Source: Macrothele yani (taxonomy: Eukaryota; Arthropoda; Arachnida; Araneae; Macrothelidae). Taken from it: a DNA stretch of 64,000 nucleotides. This document shows, one piece after another, positions 33,852 to 44,439 of this stretch. Position numbers and translations under genes: made by a program. The DNA lies in assembly GCA_039090855.1 (NCBI GenBank), contig CM077034.1:224953331-225017330 (forward strand), read 5' to 3'. The notes under the pieces were generated by a model. The model had not been told where the DNA came from, made no database searches, and saw only the letters and a program-made list of their open reading frames with translations. The stretch's first letter is position 1, and the number at the start of each line of letters is the position of its first letter.

Positions 33852-34547
33852 CTATGAATAGAGGAGCCATAAATGCATTTATAAATTTATTAGTTTTTAA
33901 AGTTTTTTAAGCACTTAACCCTTGAAAAAACCATTGTTGAAATCTGATCGTGTGGTATCTGTCTCATGAAGTGACGCAACACTAATAGTTAGTTTCATTA
34001 TTTTACAGTAATATGGCTTACAAAACTATCACCGAACATTATTTAATCGCGTTTTACATAAACGTAACCATACTCATTGCAAACTTGCGTAAATTACTAG
34101 AATCTGATGGTAAATGTAATAGAAGCCACAACAATTACTTTTTTATTGATGCAGCAACTAATATACGTCAAACTTTGACACATTTACGGGTGGCTTTATC
34201 GAGGCAGACTAATACTACAAACCTATGAGGGAGAATAGAAGCAACGATTTTAATAGGCTGCTTCAAATTTTTTTTAATGCACTTCCGTAATCTTGAAGTG
34301 TGTCGTTTCACTGCAGTTGTCGCTGGCTTGCTTACGTTTCACACCACGGATCTCTATGTGTTACTACACGCTATGAATAGTTCCATTTGTTTTAAAAAAG
34401 GAGTTCTGCGATTTTTGAGAGAAAATATATTTCAATGAAATTTGAACAGAATACATACAATGAAATGAGAGGAAAATATGAAGTTTCGCTCATTTCAATT
34501 TTAAGAAACTTAATATTCTATCATGATTAAATCTTAATCCCCAGCGC
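33852..34547. other. No recognisable feature
   Basis: AT-rich. A 71-codon plus-strand frame at 34013 (TITEHYLIAFYINVTILIANL) has no recognised match. Confidence 0.35.
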
Positions 34548-34989
34548 TCTACGCAGGGATGCCAACCTCTTACAGCATTCATGTTGTAGTCCAAGCCATA
34601 AAAATGCGTAGTTTTGAGCTTTCATGTGTAGACACAAGAAATATTACGAAAAAGTATTTTAAGATGTTTTAAATTCACTACAGACTAGACAGTTATAAAA
34701 ATAACCACAAAAAAAAATCAATATTGAGAACTGTATGTGCGGATTTGAGATTTTGACTTAAACAATTAGCGACTTATACACAAACGAATGACATCAGAAT
34801 TTTATTTTCATGAAAGAGAAGAGCAGCTTAAAAAGGACCAACAGGCATGTGCCATTTGTCACTCACATCCGAGACCCATGGGGGGGGGGGGGCATTGCGT
34901 GGGCGAGACTCCCATAATCTATTATGTGGGTTTCGGTAACGTCTTCCCTTTCATTCACAGCAACCTGCCGAGTTACTCCTTCGCTAACT

Positions 34990-36650
34990 AAGAATAAAAG
35001 TGCAAAAGAAAAAAAAATTTCAAATTTTAAATTAATAGAGCTGAATTTTTGACAGATGCCATAACTTGGTTTTATAAGATTACCCTGCAAATTTCGCTTG
35101 AATCCATTGGAAACTTTCAAAATTACGCACTTTTCTTTTTTATTATTAAGACGTTCAGAGAAAGAAAGATCAACTTCACGGGAAAGCGCAGATGACCGAG
35201 AACTATGAGCTTGCAACATTCATTTCTCCCCCCCCCTTTTACTCTGAGCCCATTTGCCACCTGCTGTTGTTGTATTGCATCTTTGCTTAACTGAGGATTA
35301 AAATGTGAAAAATTAATTTTCCGAATTTTCATCTTAAAAAGCTGATTTTTTTTATATATGCCATAACTTGGTCTTATAAGATTACCCTGCAAATTTCGCT
35401 TGAATCCATTGGAAACTTTTTAAATTACGCACTTTTCTTTTTTATTAAGACGCTCGAAGAAAGAAAGATCAACTTCACGGGAAAGCGCAGATGACCGAGA
35501 ACTATGAGCTTGCAACATTCATTTCTCCCCCCCCTTTACTCTGAGCCCATTTGCCACCTGCTGTTGTTGTATTGCGTCTTTGCTTAACTGAGGATTAAAA
35601 TGTGAAAAATTAATTTTCCGAATTTTCATCTTAAAAAGCTGATTTTTTTATATATGCCATAACTTGGTCTTATAAGATTACCGTGCAAATTTCGCTTGAA
35701 TCCATTGGAAACTTTTTAAATTACGCACTTTTCTTTTTTATTAAGACGCTCGAAGAAAGAAAGATCAACTTCACGGGAAAGCGCAGATGACCGAGAACTA
35801 TGAGCTTGCAACATTCATTTCTCCCCCCCCCCTTTACTCTGAGCCCATTTGCCACCTGCTGTTGTTGTATTGCGTCTTTGCTTAACTGAGGATTAAAATG
35901 TGAAAAATTAATTTTCCGAATTTTCATCTTAAAAAGCTGATTTTTTTTATATATGCCATAACTTGGTCTTATAAGATTACCGTGCAAATTTCGCTTGAAT
36001 CCATTGGAAACTTTTTAAATTACGCACTTTTCTTTTTTATTAAGACGCTCGAAGAAAGAAAGATCAACTTCACGGGAAAGCGCAGATGACCGAGAACTAT
36101 GAGCTTGCAACATTCATTTCTCTCCCCCCCCTTTTACTCTGAGCCCATTTGCCACCTGCTGTTGTTGTATTGCATCTTTGCTTAACTGAGGATTAAAATG
36201 TGAAAAATTAATTTTCCGAATTTTCATCTTAAAAAGCTGATTTTTTTTATATATGCCATAACTTGGTCTTATAAGATTACCGTGCAAATTTCGCTTGAAT
36301 CCATTGGAAACTTTTTAAATTACGCACTTTTCTTTTTTATTAAGACGCTCGAAGAAAGAAAGATCAACTTCACGGGAAAGCGCAGATGACCGAGAACTAT
36401 GAGCTTGCAACATTCATTTCTCTTCCCCCCCCTTTTACTCTGAGCCCATTTGCCACCTGCTGTTGTTGTATTGCATCTTTGCTTAACTGAGGATTAAAAT
36501 GTGAAAAATTAATTTTCCGAATTTTCATTTTAAAAAGCTGATTTTTTTTTATAGATGTCCTAACTTGGTCAAACAAAGTTACCCTGAAAATTTCGCCTAA
36601 ATCCGGTGAAAACTTTTTTAAATTACATACACACACACACACACACAAAA
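34990..36650. repeat. ~300-bp tandem array, about 5.5 units
   Basis: CCATAACTTGGTCTTATAAG recurs at 35059 (variant), 35361, 35657, 35956 and 36256, with a diverged last copy at 36557 (CCTAACTTGG). Spacing is 296-302 bp and varies with C-runs and T-runs. Each unit contains AATTTCGCTTGAATCCATTG, GGGAAAGCGCAGATGACCGA and GCCACCTGCTGTTGTTGTAT. A (CA)n run closes the array at about 36630. Coding is unlikely. Confidence 0.92.
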
Positions 36651-36901
36651 AATTGGACACTTAGAGAAAGAGGGATTAATAAGAAAATTACATTTCTAAC
36701 TCAAAAAGTTTTTAAGGTATCGAAGTGAAATTTCCAGGATCACTTTGTTTTAATAAATGACGGCATCTGTAAACAGTTCTGTACATTTAACTGAAAATTC
36801 GGGAAAAAGATAATCCGCAATTTTGTTTCCCAGTATGTAAAAACATGACACTGCTTGCACTCGGCGGGGATCCCTCACTTCAGTACTTATCATGAGTCAT
36901 T

Positions 36902-37656
36902 TTTTTTTTTTTTTTTTTTTTGATTGGAGGTTTAACGACCGCCGTGAGCAACTCAATGGGCTATAAGCAGTCGCCCGTCCCTAATTTAGGGTCACTGGTT
37001 CCAGGGAAGGGAGAGAGCCAGTGCCGTAAGACAAACACAACATCCATTGATTGATTGGAGGTTTAACGACCACCGTGAGCAACTCAATGGGCTATAAGCA
37101 GTCGCCCGTCCCTAATTTAGGGTCACTGGTTCCAGGGAAGGGAGAGAGCCAGTGCCGTAAGACAAACACAACATCCATTGATTGATTGGAGGTTTAACGA
37201 CCACCGTGAGCAACTCAATGGGCTATAAGCAGTCGCCCGTCCCTAATTTAGGGTCACTGGTTCCAGGGAAGGGAGAGAGCCAGTGCCGTAAGACAAACAC
37301 AACATCCATTGATTGATTGGAGGTTTAACGACCACCGTGAGCAACTCAATGGGCTATAAGCAGTCGCCCGTCCCTAATTTAGGGTCACTAGTTCCAGGGA
37401 AGGGAGAGAGCCAGTGCCGTAAGACAAACACAACATCCATTGATTGATTGGAGGTTTAACGACCACCGTGAGCAACTCAATGGGCTATAAGCAGTCGCCC
37501 GTCCCTAATTTAGGGCCACTGGTTCCAGGGAAGGGAGAGAGCCAGTGCCGTAAGACAAACACAACATCCATGCCTCACCGGGATTCGAACCCGGACCCCG
37601 TACGGACGAATGATCAGAGGCCAACGCCTTAGACCACTGCGCCACCGGGGCGGCCT
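36902..37656 (-). mobile_element. SINE family A with five tandem bodies
   Basis: Minus-strand SINE. The tRNA-like head is at 37656-37571 (GTGGTCTAAGGCGTTGGCCT, B-box GGTTCGAATCC). Five 131-bp bodies start at 36922, 37053, 37184, 37315 and 37446, and the poly(A) is read as T at 36902-36921. A 9-bp duplication, TGAGTCATT, flanks it (36893-36901 and 37657-37665), so the whole multi-body unit lies within one retroposition event. Confidence 0.9.
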
Positions 37657-37665
37657 TGAGTCATT

Positions 37666-38980
37666 CACCTACTACGAACATTGCAGTGTGAAATGAGCCA
37701 AATAACTTAAACGAACAATGGAAAGCCATAATAAAAATTGAACAGCAGCGTAAAAAGAAAGAGAGAAAAAAGAGCAGCAGGGACAATAGATGGCGCCAGA
37801 GACACAACGATTCAGAGATAGCGACTGGAGCCCAGGCCTCGATGGCTCTGCTCACTTGAGCTGCGGTGGGCGGATGAGACACACCTGCCTCCTGAAGATG
37901 ACAGGGATCTGTCGAAAGTACTAGAGGATTGGATGTGCGGGGCTGAATGGGTGTGACAATTGCAGTGGGAGTAGCAGAGGTTGTGAAACAGAAGGAGGAG
38001 TTCCATAATTAGAGTTGACTAAGGTTTAATCACCTGTGAATGTAAGGTTTATGTACATAGTTTTTACTTGAATTGTATGAATGAGTTGTATGTATGATTT
38101 TTATCGAATTGACAAGCATTATAGTAACATACTATAAGGCAAAGGAAAAAACGATGTTTCACACCCGAAAATAAGAAGCGTAAGCAAGAGGTCTGTAAAC
38201 CTGTGGAAGCCCAGTTACATCACGATGAATTGACGTGTTGGAAGTGTTTGGTCCATTGGAGGTTACCATGATCTTTATGGTGAGTGATTATTCCTCATGG
38301 TTTTTTTCATTTATGAATTGCACGTAAACTATGCGCACTTTGCAAGAGGTTAATACCTTAAAAGTGCAAATATAATAATTGCAGTGTGCTTTCAACAGCT
38401 TAAGCCAGCCGAGTGACGCAACTTAAACAAAACCATTACAAAGAATGCCCGCACGTAAAGCGCGATTTCCTTCTTTCTTTCCTTCTGGCCTTTTTTGTTT
38501 TTTTCCGGATTTTAACAGTTTCGGAGAAAAATTGGTTGTGCCACCCTTGAATTTTTTAACAATACAGAGCAATTATGAAATAAAATGCAGTAAACAATTT
38601 TTTTTTTTATTTTATCATATCTACACCAAGATTGGTCATTTTGTCCGAGGTAGGGAGTGGGGTTGTGACATCACGGAGGATCGGCGTGGAATCTCCAGCC
38701 TCGGCGGCGAAGCAGCAGAAGCGCCACCTATCGGCAGTTGCTTTGTTGTAGCAGACGACACAGGCCAGATACCGAAGTACAGCTGGCAAAACATTGATGG
38801 AGATTCTGCATTGCGCTTTTTGATTATTCTTATATGCAACCTGTTATTGAGTTGTCTGAATACACTACAGCACTTGGGTCCATGACAAACGCTAAGGGGG
38901 TCCGCAAATAACACAAAAATTATGCTAAATAAAATTAGTGGAAGGAGGGGAAATGCGGCGTCATAGCAACAAACGCGTAG
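37666..38980. other. Interior of element Z, unrecognised
   Basis: Some minus-strand stretches look protein-like (Ser-rich around 38000-37812; a hydrophobic run near 37790-37700), but none joins in phase with the nearby LEM gene and none matches a family. A 146-codon plus-strand frame at 38445 is also unassigned. Confidence 0.3.
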
Positions 38981-39070
38981 TATTAGGCATATGATGCGTA
39001 GTGCATAGTAAAGCTAAAGAAATGCGTAGTTTCTACGCCAAATGCGTAGGGGTTGGCATCCCTGTCTACG

Positions 39071-40094
39071 TATAATAGAAGTTGACCGACTATACCAAGA
39101 AATTAGTGTAAAATGCCATCAGAGCTACTATCGTGATTAGCCATGCTGCAGGAGACCATGATTTTATTACACACATTCCAAATCGCCCTATCTCTCATTT
39201 AACTATAAACGCCTACAGTTTCCTGTTCAGTTTTCCTATGAGTATCAACAAGACACAGGTTCAATCGTTAAAAGTTTTTGGACTCACGAGTTGGTAAAAA
39301 CAAAAACCTCTTCGTCTTGGTTCAAAATAAAAAAACACTCAACGTTGTTGACCCAGAGGCTCTTCACGGATACACTTACTTGCGCGTCGAATAAACTACG
39401 CATTACAATTATCATAAGAGGACATAAACGTAGATACATCCAATATTTGAATTTCTCTATAATCACAGTAACAAAATACAATTGTGCCGGCACAAGTACA
39501 GATTTTGTTCGGGTTTTTTTAAACCCTTTCTTTTAACTACCGGACAACATTTCACTTAAATTTTTTCGTGCATACTATCCCATTCAAAATTTTAGAAAAA
39601 CTCAGTAAATGCTGGCCCAGAACCTTATTCATGTATTTTTGTTAAACCAGGGCAACAGAAATGCCAACAAAATGTTTTCGTAGTTGATAGAATTTGACCG
39701 AACTTTTTTTTTCATTTGGGTTCTTAGGCGTGAGGTAAATATGCTGTAAACGGAAATATGAACTTATGCCCTGTAGTAGCAGCCTTGTGCCCTCAGATAA
39801 GTTTAAAATTAGGAAAACTATTTTTTAAAAACTATATTTCTACTGGTGCCAAAATGTTTTTAATAATGTTTGTACTTTTCAAGAAACATTTGTTTCTAGA
39901 CAGCAGTTGTTCCTTTTTGTATGTATCTAAAATATTCCACATGCGTTATGCAGTGACGCTTTACAGTTCACATTAAAACATTCAAAATTTTTCCACTTTT
40001 AAATTTTGCTAGAACCACTTTTTAACACTAGAAAAATGCATTTACTTGCTAGCAATTGGCTACTAACTACTAGTCGAAGTCGAGCCCTGGTCTG
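39071..40094. other. Unassigned DNA ending in an hAT-like terminus
   Basis: No gene. The right edge TTGCTAGCAATTGGC...CTAGTCGAAGTCGAGCCCTG (to 40094) looks like an hAT end (reversed: CAGGGCTCGACTTCGACTAG). I did not find its left partner. Confidence 0.4.
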
Positions 40095-40336
40095 ACCCCA
40101 GGTCTTAAACCCTTTAGAAATAGGAAGCCAGGAGATTTGGGCTAGAGTGCCCGATAGGGGCAGGAAGACGCCCTTATTTATTACCAGGGGGCCAGTACCA
40201 TGGGTTCAACGGCTTAACGTGCCCATCCGATGCACGGGGGATATTCAGTGGTTCCAGCGTTCGTACCTGCCTGGGATCGAACCCGAGATTTCTCCGTGGC
40301 AGTCACGAACATTGACCACTAGGCCATCCGCTGCCC
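40095..40336 (-). mobile_element. tRNA-derived SINE, family C
   Basis: The minus strand starts GGGCAGCGGATGGCCTAGTG, with A-box TGGCCTAGTGG and B-box GGTTCGATCCC about 45 bases later, then a GC-balanced body (CCATGGTACTGGCCCCCTGG). No tail or target duplication is clear. It abuts an hAT-like end, 40337-40379, whose reverse reads CAGGGTGTGCATGGGC, close to the right end of element X. Confidence 0.65.
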
Positions 40337-40580
40337 AAAATCACGATTTTCAAGGTTTTTAAGTGCCCATGCACACCCTGACACTAAGACTAAACAGCAG
40401 TGGAGCCATCTATTGGCACTGAAGGTAAATGCAAACTCACTGCCAACTGGAGCGAACTGGCTGATAGCTAAAACTCAGCCTTTCAACGAGCCAATTTCAC
40501 CTGTTAATTAAAACTTCAACAAACAACATAAATCAGGCAGTTATATTTTAAAAGTGAAAGTACACAAAACAATAAAATAC

Positions 40581-40776
40581 CTAAAAGATGAAGGGGTTGT
40601 CCTATCAAATGAAGAGCTGGCAAAATTTCTGGACCCCATAGTGGAAGAGTCACCAGCACTTTCCTGCAAATCATTGGGAGGCGTTTCTTCTTCCACTTGG
40701 TCACCTTCACTGCCACTTGTGTCTTCATTTCTCAACAGTCTTGCGAACTTTATTTGATGCACACGCCTAGTTGTGT
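40581..40776 (-). CDS. LEM-domain protein, exon 2 (second half of LEM domain)
   Basis: The minus-strand exon begins after a classical acceptor (TAGTGTCTTTTTTGCAG, AG at 40778-40777). It encodes DTTRRVHQIKFARLLRNEDT, the second helix of a LEM domain, then an acidic/Ser-rich stretch (GSEGDQVEEETPPNDLQES, STMGSRNFASSSFDRTTPSS). It ends at TTTTAG followed by GTATTT (GT at 40580-40579). The first two bases complete the codon opened by the last G of exon 1, so the phases agree. The exon is 196 bp and leaves phase 2. A mariner starts only 70 bp upstream of the acceptor (40847). LEM domains bind BAF and tether chromatin to the nuclear envelope. Which subfamily this is (emerin, LAP2, MAN1/LEM2 or ANKLE type) cannot be told from 98 residues. 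Exon 3 was not found. The donor is moderate, and a read-through end (RYFIVLCTFTFKI) is an alternative. Confidence 0.82.
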
Positions 40777-41107
40777 CTGCAAAAAAGACACTAAGACTTT
40801 TCAAACATAGGTACATACAAAGTACTAATGGCAATTTCATTATATAAGGGTTGTTCATTAAGTAGCGAGACTTTCTGCCTAAAAGAGTCAAAACATGACG
40901 TGCCTAAAACTAATCGCTGCCAGCATTTAGACAGCAGTCCTATCGTTGCTCAAGTCCTTGTATTCCTGCGGCATAAATGGAGGCAGGCTGCTGCTGCAAC
41001 CAGTTATCTACGGCTTCACGCGTCTGTTCATCCAAAGTCAAACGTTTGCCTCTGAGAATTTTTTTCACAGGTACAAAGATGTGAAAATTGCAAAAGTCAG
41101 GACTATA

Positions 41108-42420
41108 CGTAGTGTGTCAAAAAATTTTTAAGACTGGCGATAGATTTCAGCCTACGGTGGCGCCACCAGTGTAATCCTGAATGCGTTATAAACCGTGACC
41201 ATCTGCTTGCTTTCTGCCAAAAGTACTGCGCAGTTGTTAAAGTAACTCAAACGAAACGGCCGTTCATTAGAAAAGTCAAATTTTTTTCATGTTCAATTAT
41301 TAAGATGGAACAAAGGGCTGTTATTAAATTTAACGCAAAACTTGGTGAAAGTGCCTCGGAAACGTACCAAATGATGAAACAAGTTTACGGTGAGTTTTGT
41401 TTAAGTAGATCAAATGTTTTCCTGTGGCCCAACCTTTTTTGGACGGAAGAGAGACGCTAGAAGATGATAAGCATACCGGAAGACCAAGTTCATCTAGGAC
41501 ACCTGAGATTATTGAAAAAGTGCGTGATTTCGTGGCAAACAATCGATGTGCGTCACTAAGAAGGATGGAAGAGTCTTTAAACATCAACAAAGAAATGATT
41601 CGAACCATCCTGCATGAAGATTTGGGCAAAACAAAAGTCTGTGCTAAATTTGTTCCACACACGTTAACCAATGAACAAAAATCAAGGAGAAGTGTACATT
41701 GCAGAGACATCATTTCAGCCGCTGAAAATGATCCAAACTTCTTAAAATCGATTGTTACTGGTGATGAAACATGGCGTTTTCAATATGATCCTAAAACAAA
41801 GTGACAAAGTGCCGAATGCGAGTCAAAAAAGTCGCCACAAGCCAAAAGAACAAGAAAAGTTCCATCGAAAATCAAAACAATGCTCAATACATTCTTCGAT
41901 AGTAAGGGTATTATCCACAAAGAATTTGTTCCAAGTGGACAAACAATTACTGGTGAATTTTATTTAAATGTTTTGAGGTGTTTTGATGGGCAGAATTCGT
42001 CGCATTCGTCCAGAATATCGGGATGAAAACAGTTGGTGTTTGTTGCACGATAATGCACCCAGTCACACCTCACTTCTTGTTCATAGATTTTTGGCGAAAC
42101 ATAACGTCTGTGTGTTGAATCATCCATCGTATTCGCCTGATTTAGCACCCTGCGACTTTTCTTTGTTCCCAAAACTTAAAATGACATTAAAAGGGTGTTA
42201 TTTTGATGATATTTCGACCATACAAACAGCTTTGACGCGTGCTTTGGAGGCAATTCCGCAAAGTGAACTGGAACAGGCATTTGAATCATTATTAAATCGC
42301 TGTAACAAATGTATTGAAGCCGGAGGGACTTATTTTGAATAACAAACCAAAACAAATTATAATTTCTTGTTTCTATTTCATTTTACAGACACAGTCTTAA
42401 AAATTCTTTGCCACACTGTG
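41108..42420 (+). mobile_element. mariner B, nested in mariner A
   Basis: The ends CGTAGTGTGTCAAAAAATTT and, reversed from the right, CACAGTGTGGCAAAGAATTT both continue into TTAAGACTG. TA is on both sides (41106-41107 and 42421-42422). The size is 1.31 kb. The flanks are both mariner A sequence. Confidence 0.88.
41304..42342 (+). pseudogene. mariner transposase (D34D), three-piece relic
   Basis: The ATG at 41304 begins MEQRAVIKFNAKLGESASET, the N-terminal DNA-binding region. The frame slips near 41430 and continues FLDGRETLEDDKHTGRP and LRRMEESLNINKEMIRTIL (second helix-turn-helix), then IVTGDETWRFQYDPKTK with the first catalytic Asp. A stop at about 41803 and another slip follow. The last frame (41983-42342) gives WCLLHDNAPSHTS (second Asp) and HPSYSPDLAPCDFSLFPKLK (third Asp). 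Thirty-four residues lie between the second and third, the mariner D34D spacing. It ends IEAGGTYFE. All catalytic residues are present, but the frame is broken at least twice. Confidence 0.88.
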
Positions 42421-43278
42421 TATGTCAGATGTTGAAGGGCTTCCCAGTGAAAGTGCTGCAATGTCCTTTGCCGAGTAACTGCTGTATGTGGCCGGGTGTT
42501 TTCATACAGAAGCACAATATCCTGAGTGAGGTTGCCAGGTCTCTTGTTTTTGGTGGCTTGTCAAAGATTCATTAAAGTTTGACAAAATCGTTTTGGCATG
42601 GATGGTTGACCCATTTGGTAACCACTTGATCCTTGATGGTCAATGAACAGGGTTAACATCACGCTGCCTGCGGAAATGGTGGACCGTGATTTCCTTGGCG
42701 GTGGCAGTGATGCATGTTTCCACTACAGGCTCTGGCATTTCAACTCTGGCTCGAAATGATGACACCAGCTTCCATCCCCAGCAATGATGCGCAGCAAGAA
42801 ATCTTCCCCTTCTTCATGGTAGCGGAACTGATGCTGTAACGACAGTCCCATTCGTTGACTCATCTGTTTATTGGACAGATCTTTCGGTCCCCAAGTGGTG
42901 AATACCTTACAATATTCAATGTGTGAATGCATGATCATATTGACAGTTCTGAAGCTCTCACACGTGCGCTGTTCGCCAGTTCTCAGATCCTGATTCTTCG
43001 GTTGGCTTTTACTGCACCATCCACACGCGCAATTGTAGTCATTGAAACAGCACGACGTGGCGCTCCTGATCTTGGTTGGTCTGCAGTGTTTGTTTGTCCA
43101 ACACTAAGGAGCTGGTGCCACCACCGCATCACAGTACCAGAGCTGAGACGGACTGAGCTCGAGCCCGAAGTAGGTCCCGGGCCCAAATCGGGCTCAGGCT
43201 GTACAATATTTACTTTAGTCCGGGCTTAGGCTCTTAGAGGGAGGAAGGGAGGGAGAGCGAGATAAATTTTTTTATATA

Positions 43279-44439
43279 CACTGAGTGGCCACTTTATTAT
43301 GACCACCTGACAGTTTTTAGCAAATGAGCTATGGTTACATGCTATTGCTGCCAGAGGGTGAGGCTAGTATAAAAAGAGAAAGCTTAGTGCTTACGACAGT
43401 AGTAGAAGTGATTTTTGGGTGACGAGATGTGTACAAAATGCAATTTGACGGACTTTCAACATGGGAATAATTGTTGGAGCTTGGAGCCATGGAGCAAGTA
43501 TCACCGAAACCGCCACATTCGTGAAATGTTCCAGAGCAGCTGTTGTTAAAGTGTTTAAAGACTGGACTGTCAGCCAAAAAACTGGGTCTCTACGTGCAAC
43601 GTGTGGTCATCATCGACTAGTGACTGCTCGGGCGGAACGGAGAGTGTCCAGACTGGTAACGGACAACAGAAGGGCAACAGTGCAGCAAATTACAGATCAT
43701 CTTAATCAAGGATCTCCTCAAATGATCTCTGCACGCACTGTTTGCCGTACACTGCATCATATGGGATATGGTAGCCGAAGGCCTTTTCGAACACCTTTGC
43801 TGTCTGCAGTTAACAAGAGAAAACGTCTCCAGTTCGCACAAGGATTGGACAGTCGATAATTGGAAACAAATTATTTGGTCCAATGAATCACATTTTCAGT
43901 TGCACCATGCCGATGGCCAGGTGAGAATTTGGTGGAAACAGTACAAAAGCATGGACCCCAAATGCATTGCTACTACCCTTCAAGCTGGTGGAGGCAACGT
44001 TATGGTTTGGGGAATGTCCTCCTGGCATGCTTTAAGCTCTTTAATTCGTGTTGATCAACGTATGACTGGCACATCATATCTAAACATCGTTGCGGACCAA
44101 GTGCATACCTGTCATGTGGATGGTTTATCCCAATGGCTACTTTCAACAAGATAATGCGTCCTGCCAGAGTGCTCCTATTGTACAGGATTAGTTTCAGGAA
44201 CATGCCGATGAGTTTACTTTGATTAGGTGGCCCCCACAATCCATCAGACAGCTGGATCCACAAACCTGCAATCTCACACTCCTGGAAAATGCTATTCATC
44301 AAGCATGGTCTCAGATTCCACGAACCACCTATCAACATCTCGTAGAGTCCATGCCACGAAGAATCGACGCAGTATTAAAGGCAAAAGGTGGCCCAACGAA
44401 GTACTGAGGGGGTGGTCATAATAAAGTGGCCACTCAGTG
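43279..44439 (+). mobile_element. Tc1-like element nested in element W
   Basis: The inverted ends are CACTGAGTGGCCACTTTATT (left) and its complement ending CCACTCAGTG (right), extended through ATGACCACC. TA lies on both sides (43277-43278 and 44440-44441). The 1.16-kb length is slightly short of a full Tc1. Confidence 0.9.
43461..44407 (+). pseudogene. Tc1-like transposase relic
   Basis: The frame 43461-43859 gives the paired-like DNA-binding domain (IIVGAWSHGASITETATFVK, RAAVVKVFKDWTVSQKTGSL, RRATVQQITDHLNQG). A shift leads to 43768-44154 with QIIWSNESHFQLHHADGQVR, where the first catalytic Asp of the usual WSDES is Asn. NVMVWGMSSWHALSSLIRVD follows. The second block (FQQDNAS) is cut by a stop near 44152. 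The C-terminal piece 44219-44407 has LENAIHQAWSQIPRTTYQHL and VESMPRRIDAVLKAKGG, but the DPIE block is altered. It is inactive through shifts and loss of catalytic residues. Confidence 0.85.

Larger units (their letters stand above)
34554..39064. mobile_element. CAGGG-ended hAT-like element Z carrying arrays
   Basis: The inverted ends CAGGGATGCCAACC (34554) and GGTTGGCATCCCTG (to 39064) are a perfect 14-bp match. They are flanked by a 6-bp duplication, TCTACG (34548-34553 and 39065-39070). AATGCGTAG-type words lie just inside both ends (about 34600; 38988-39050), like the subterminal transposase sites of hAT elements. The interior holds a 300-bp tandem array and a five-body SINE. No transposase was found. 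Confidence 0.82.

Noticed and set aside
37661..38280. Protein-like minus-strand stretches (Ser-rich, hydrophobic, and MVTSNGPNTSNTSIH) that could be exon 3 of the LEM gene
   Set aside because: No acceptor gives the phase left by exon 2 without an early stop, and the region lies inside element Z.
38445..38885. 146-codon plus-strand open frame
   Set aside because: Low-complexity aromatic-rich translation, no motif, inside element Z near its right end.
39284..39493. Minus-strand frame ending at a GTGAGT donor-like site (WVNNVECFFILNQDEEVF)
   Set aside because: No matching acceptor in phase and no family match; not enough for an exon.
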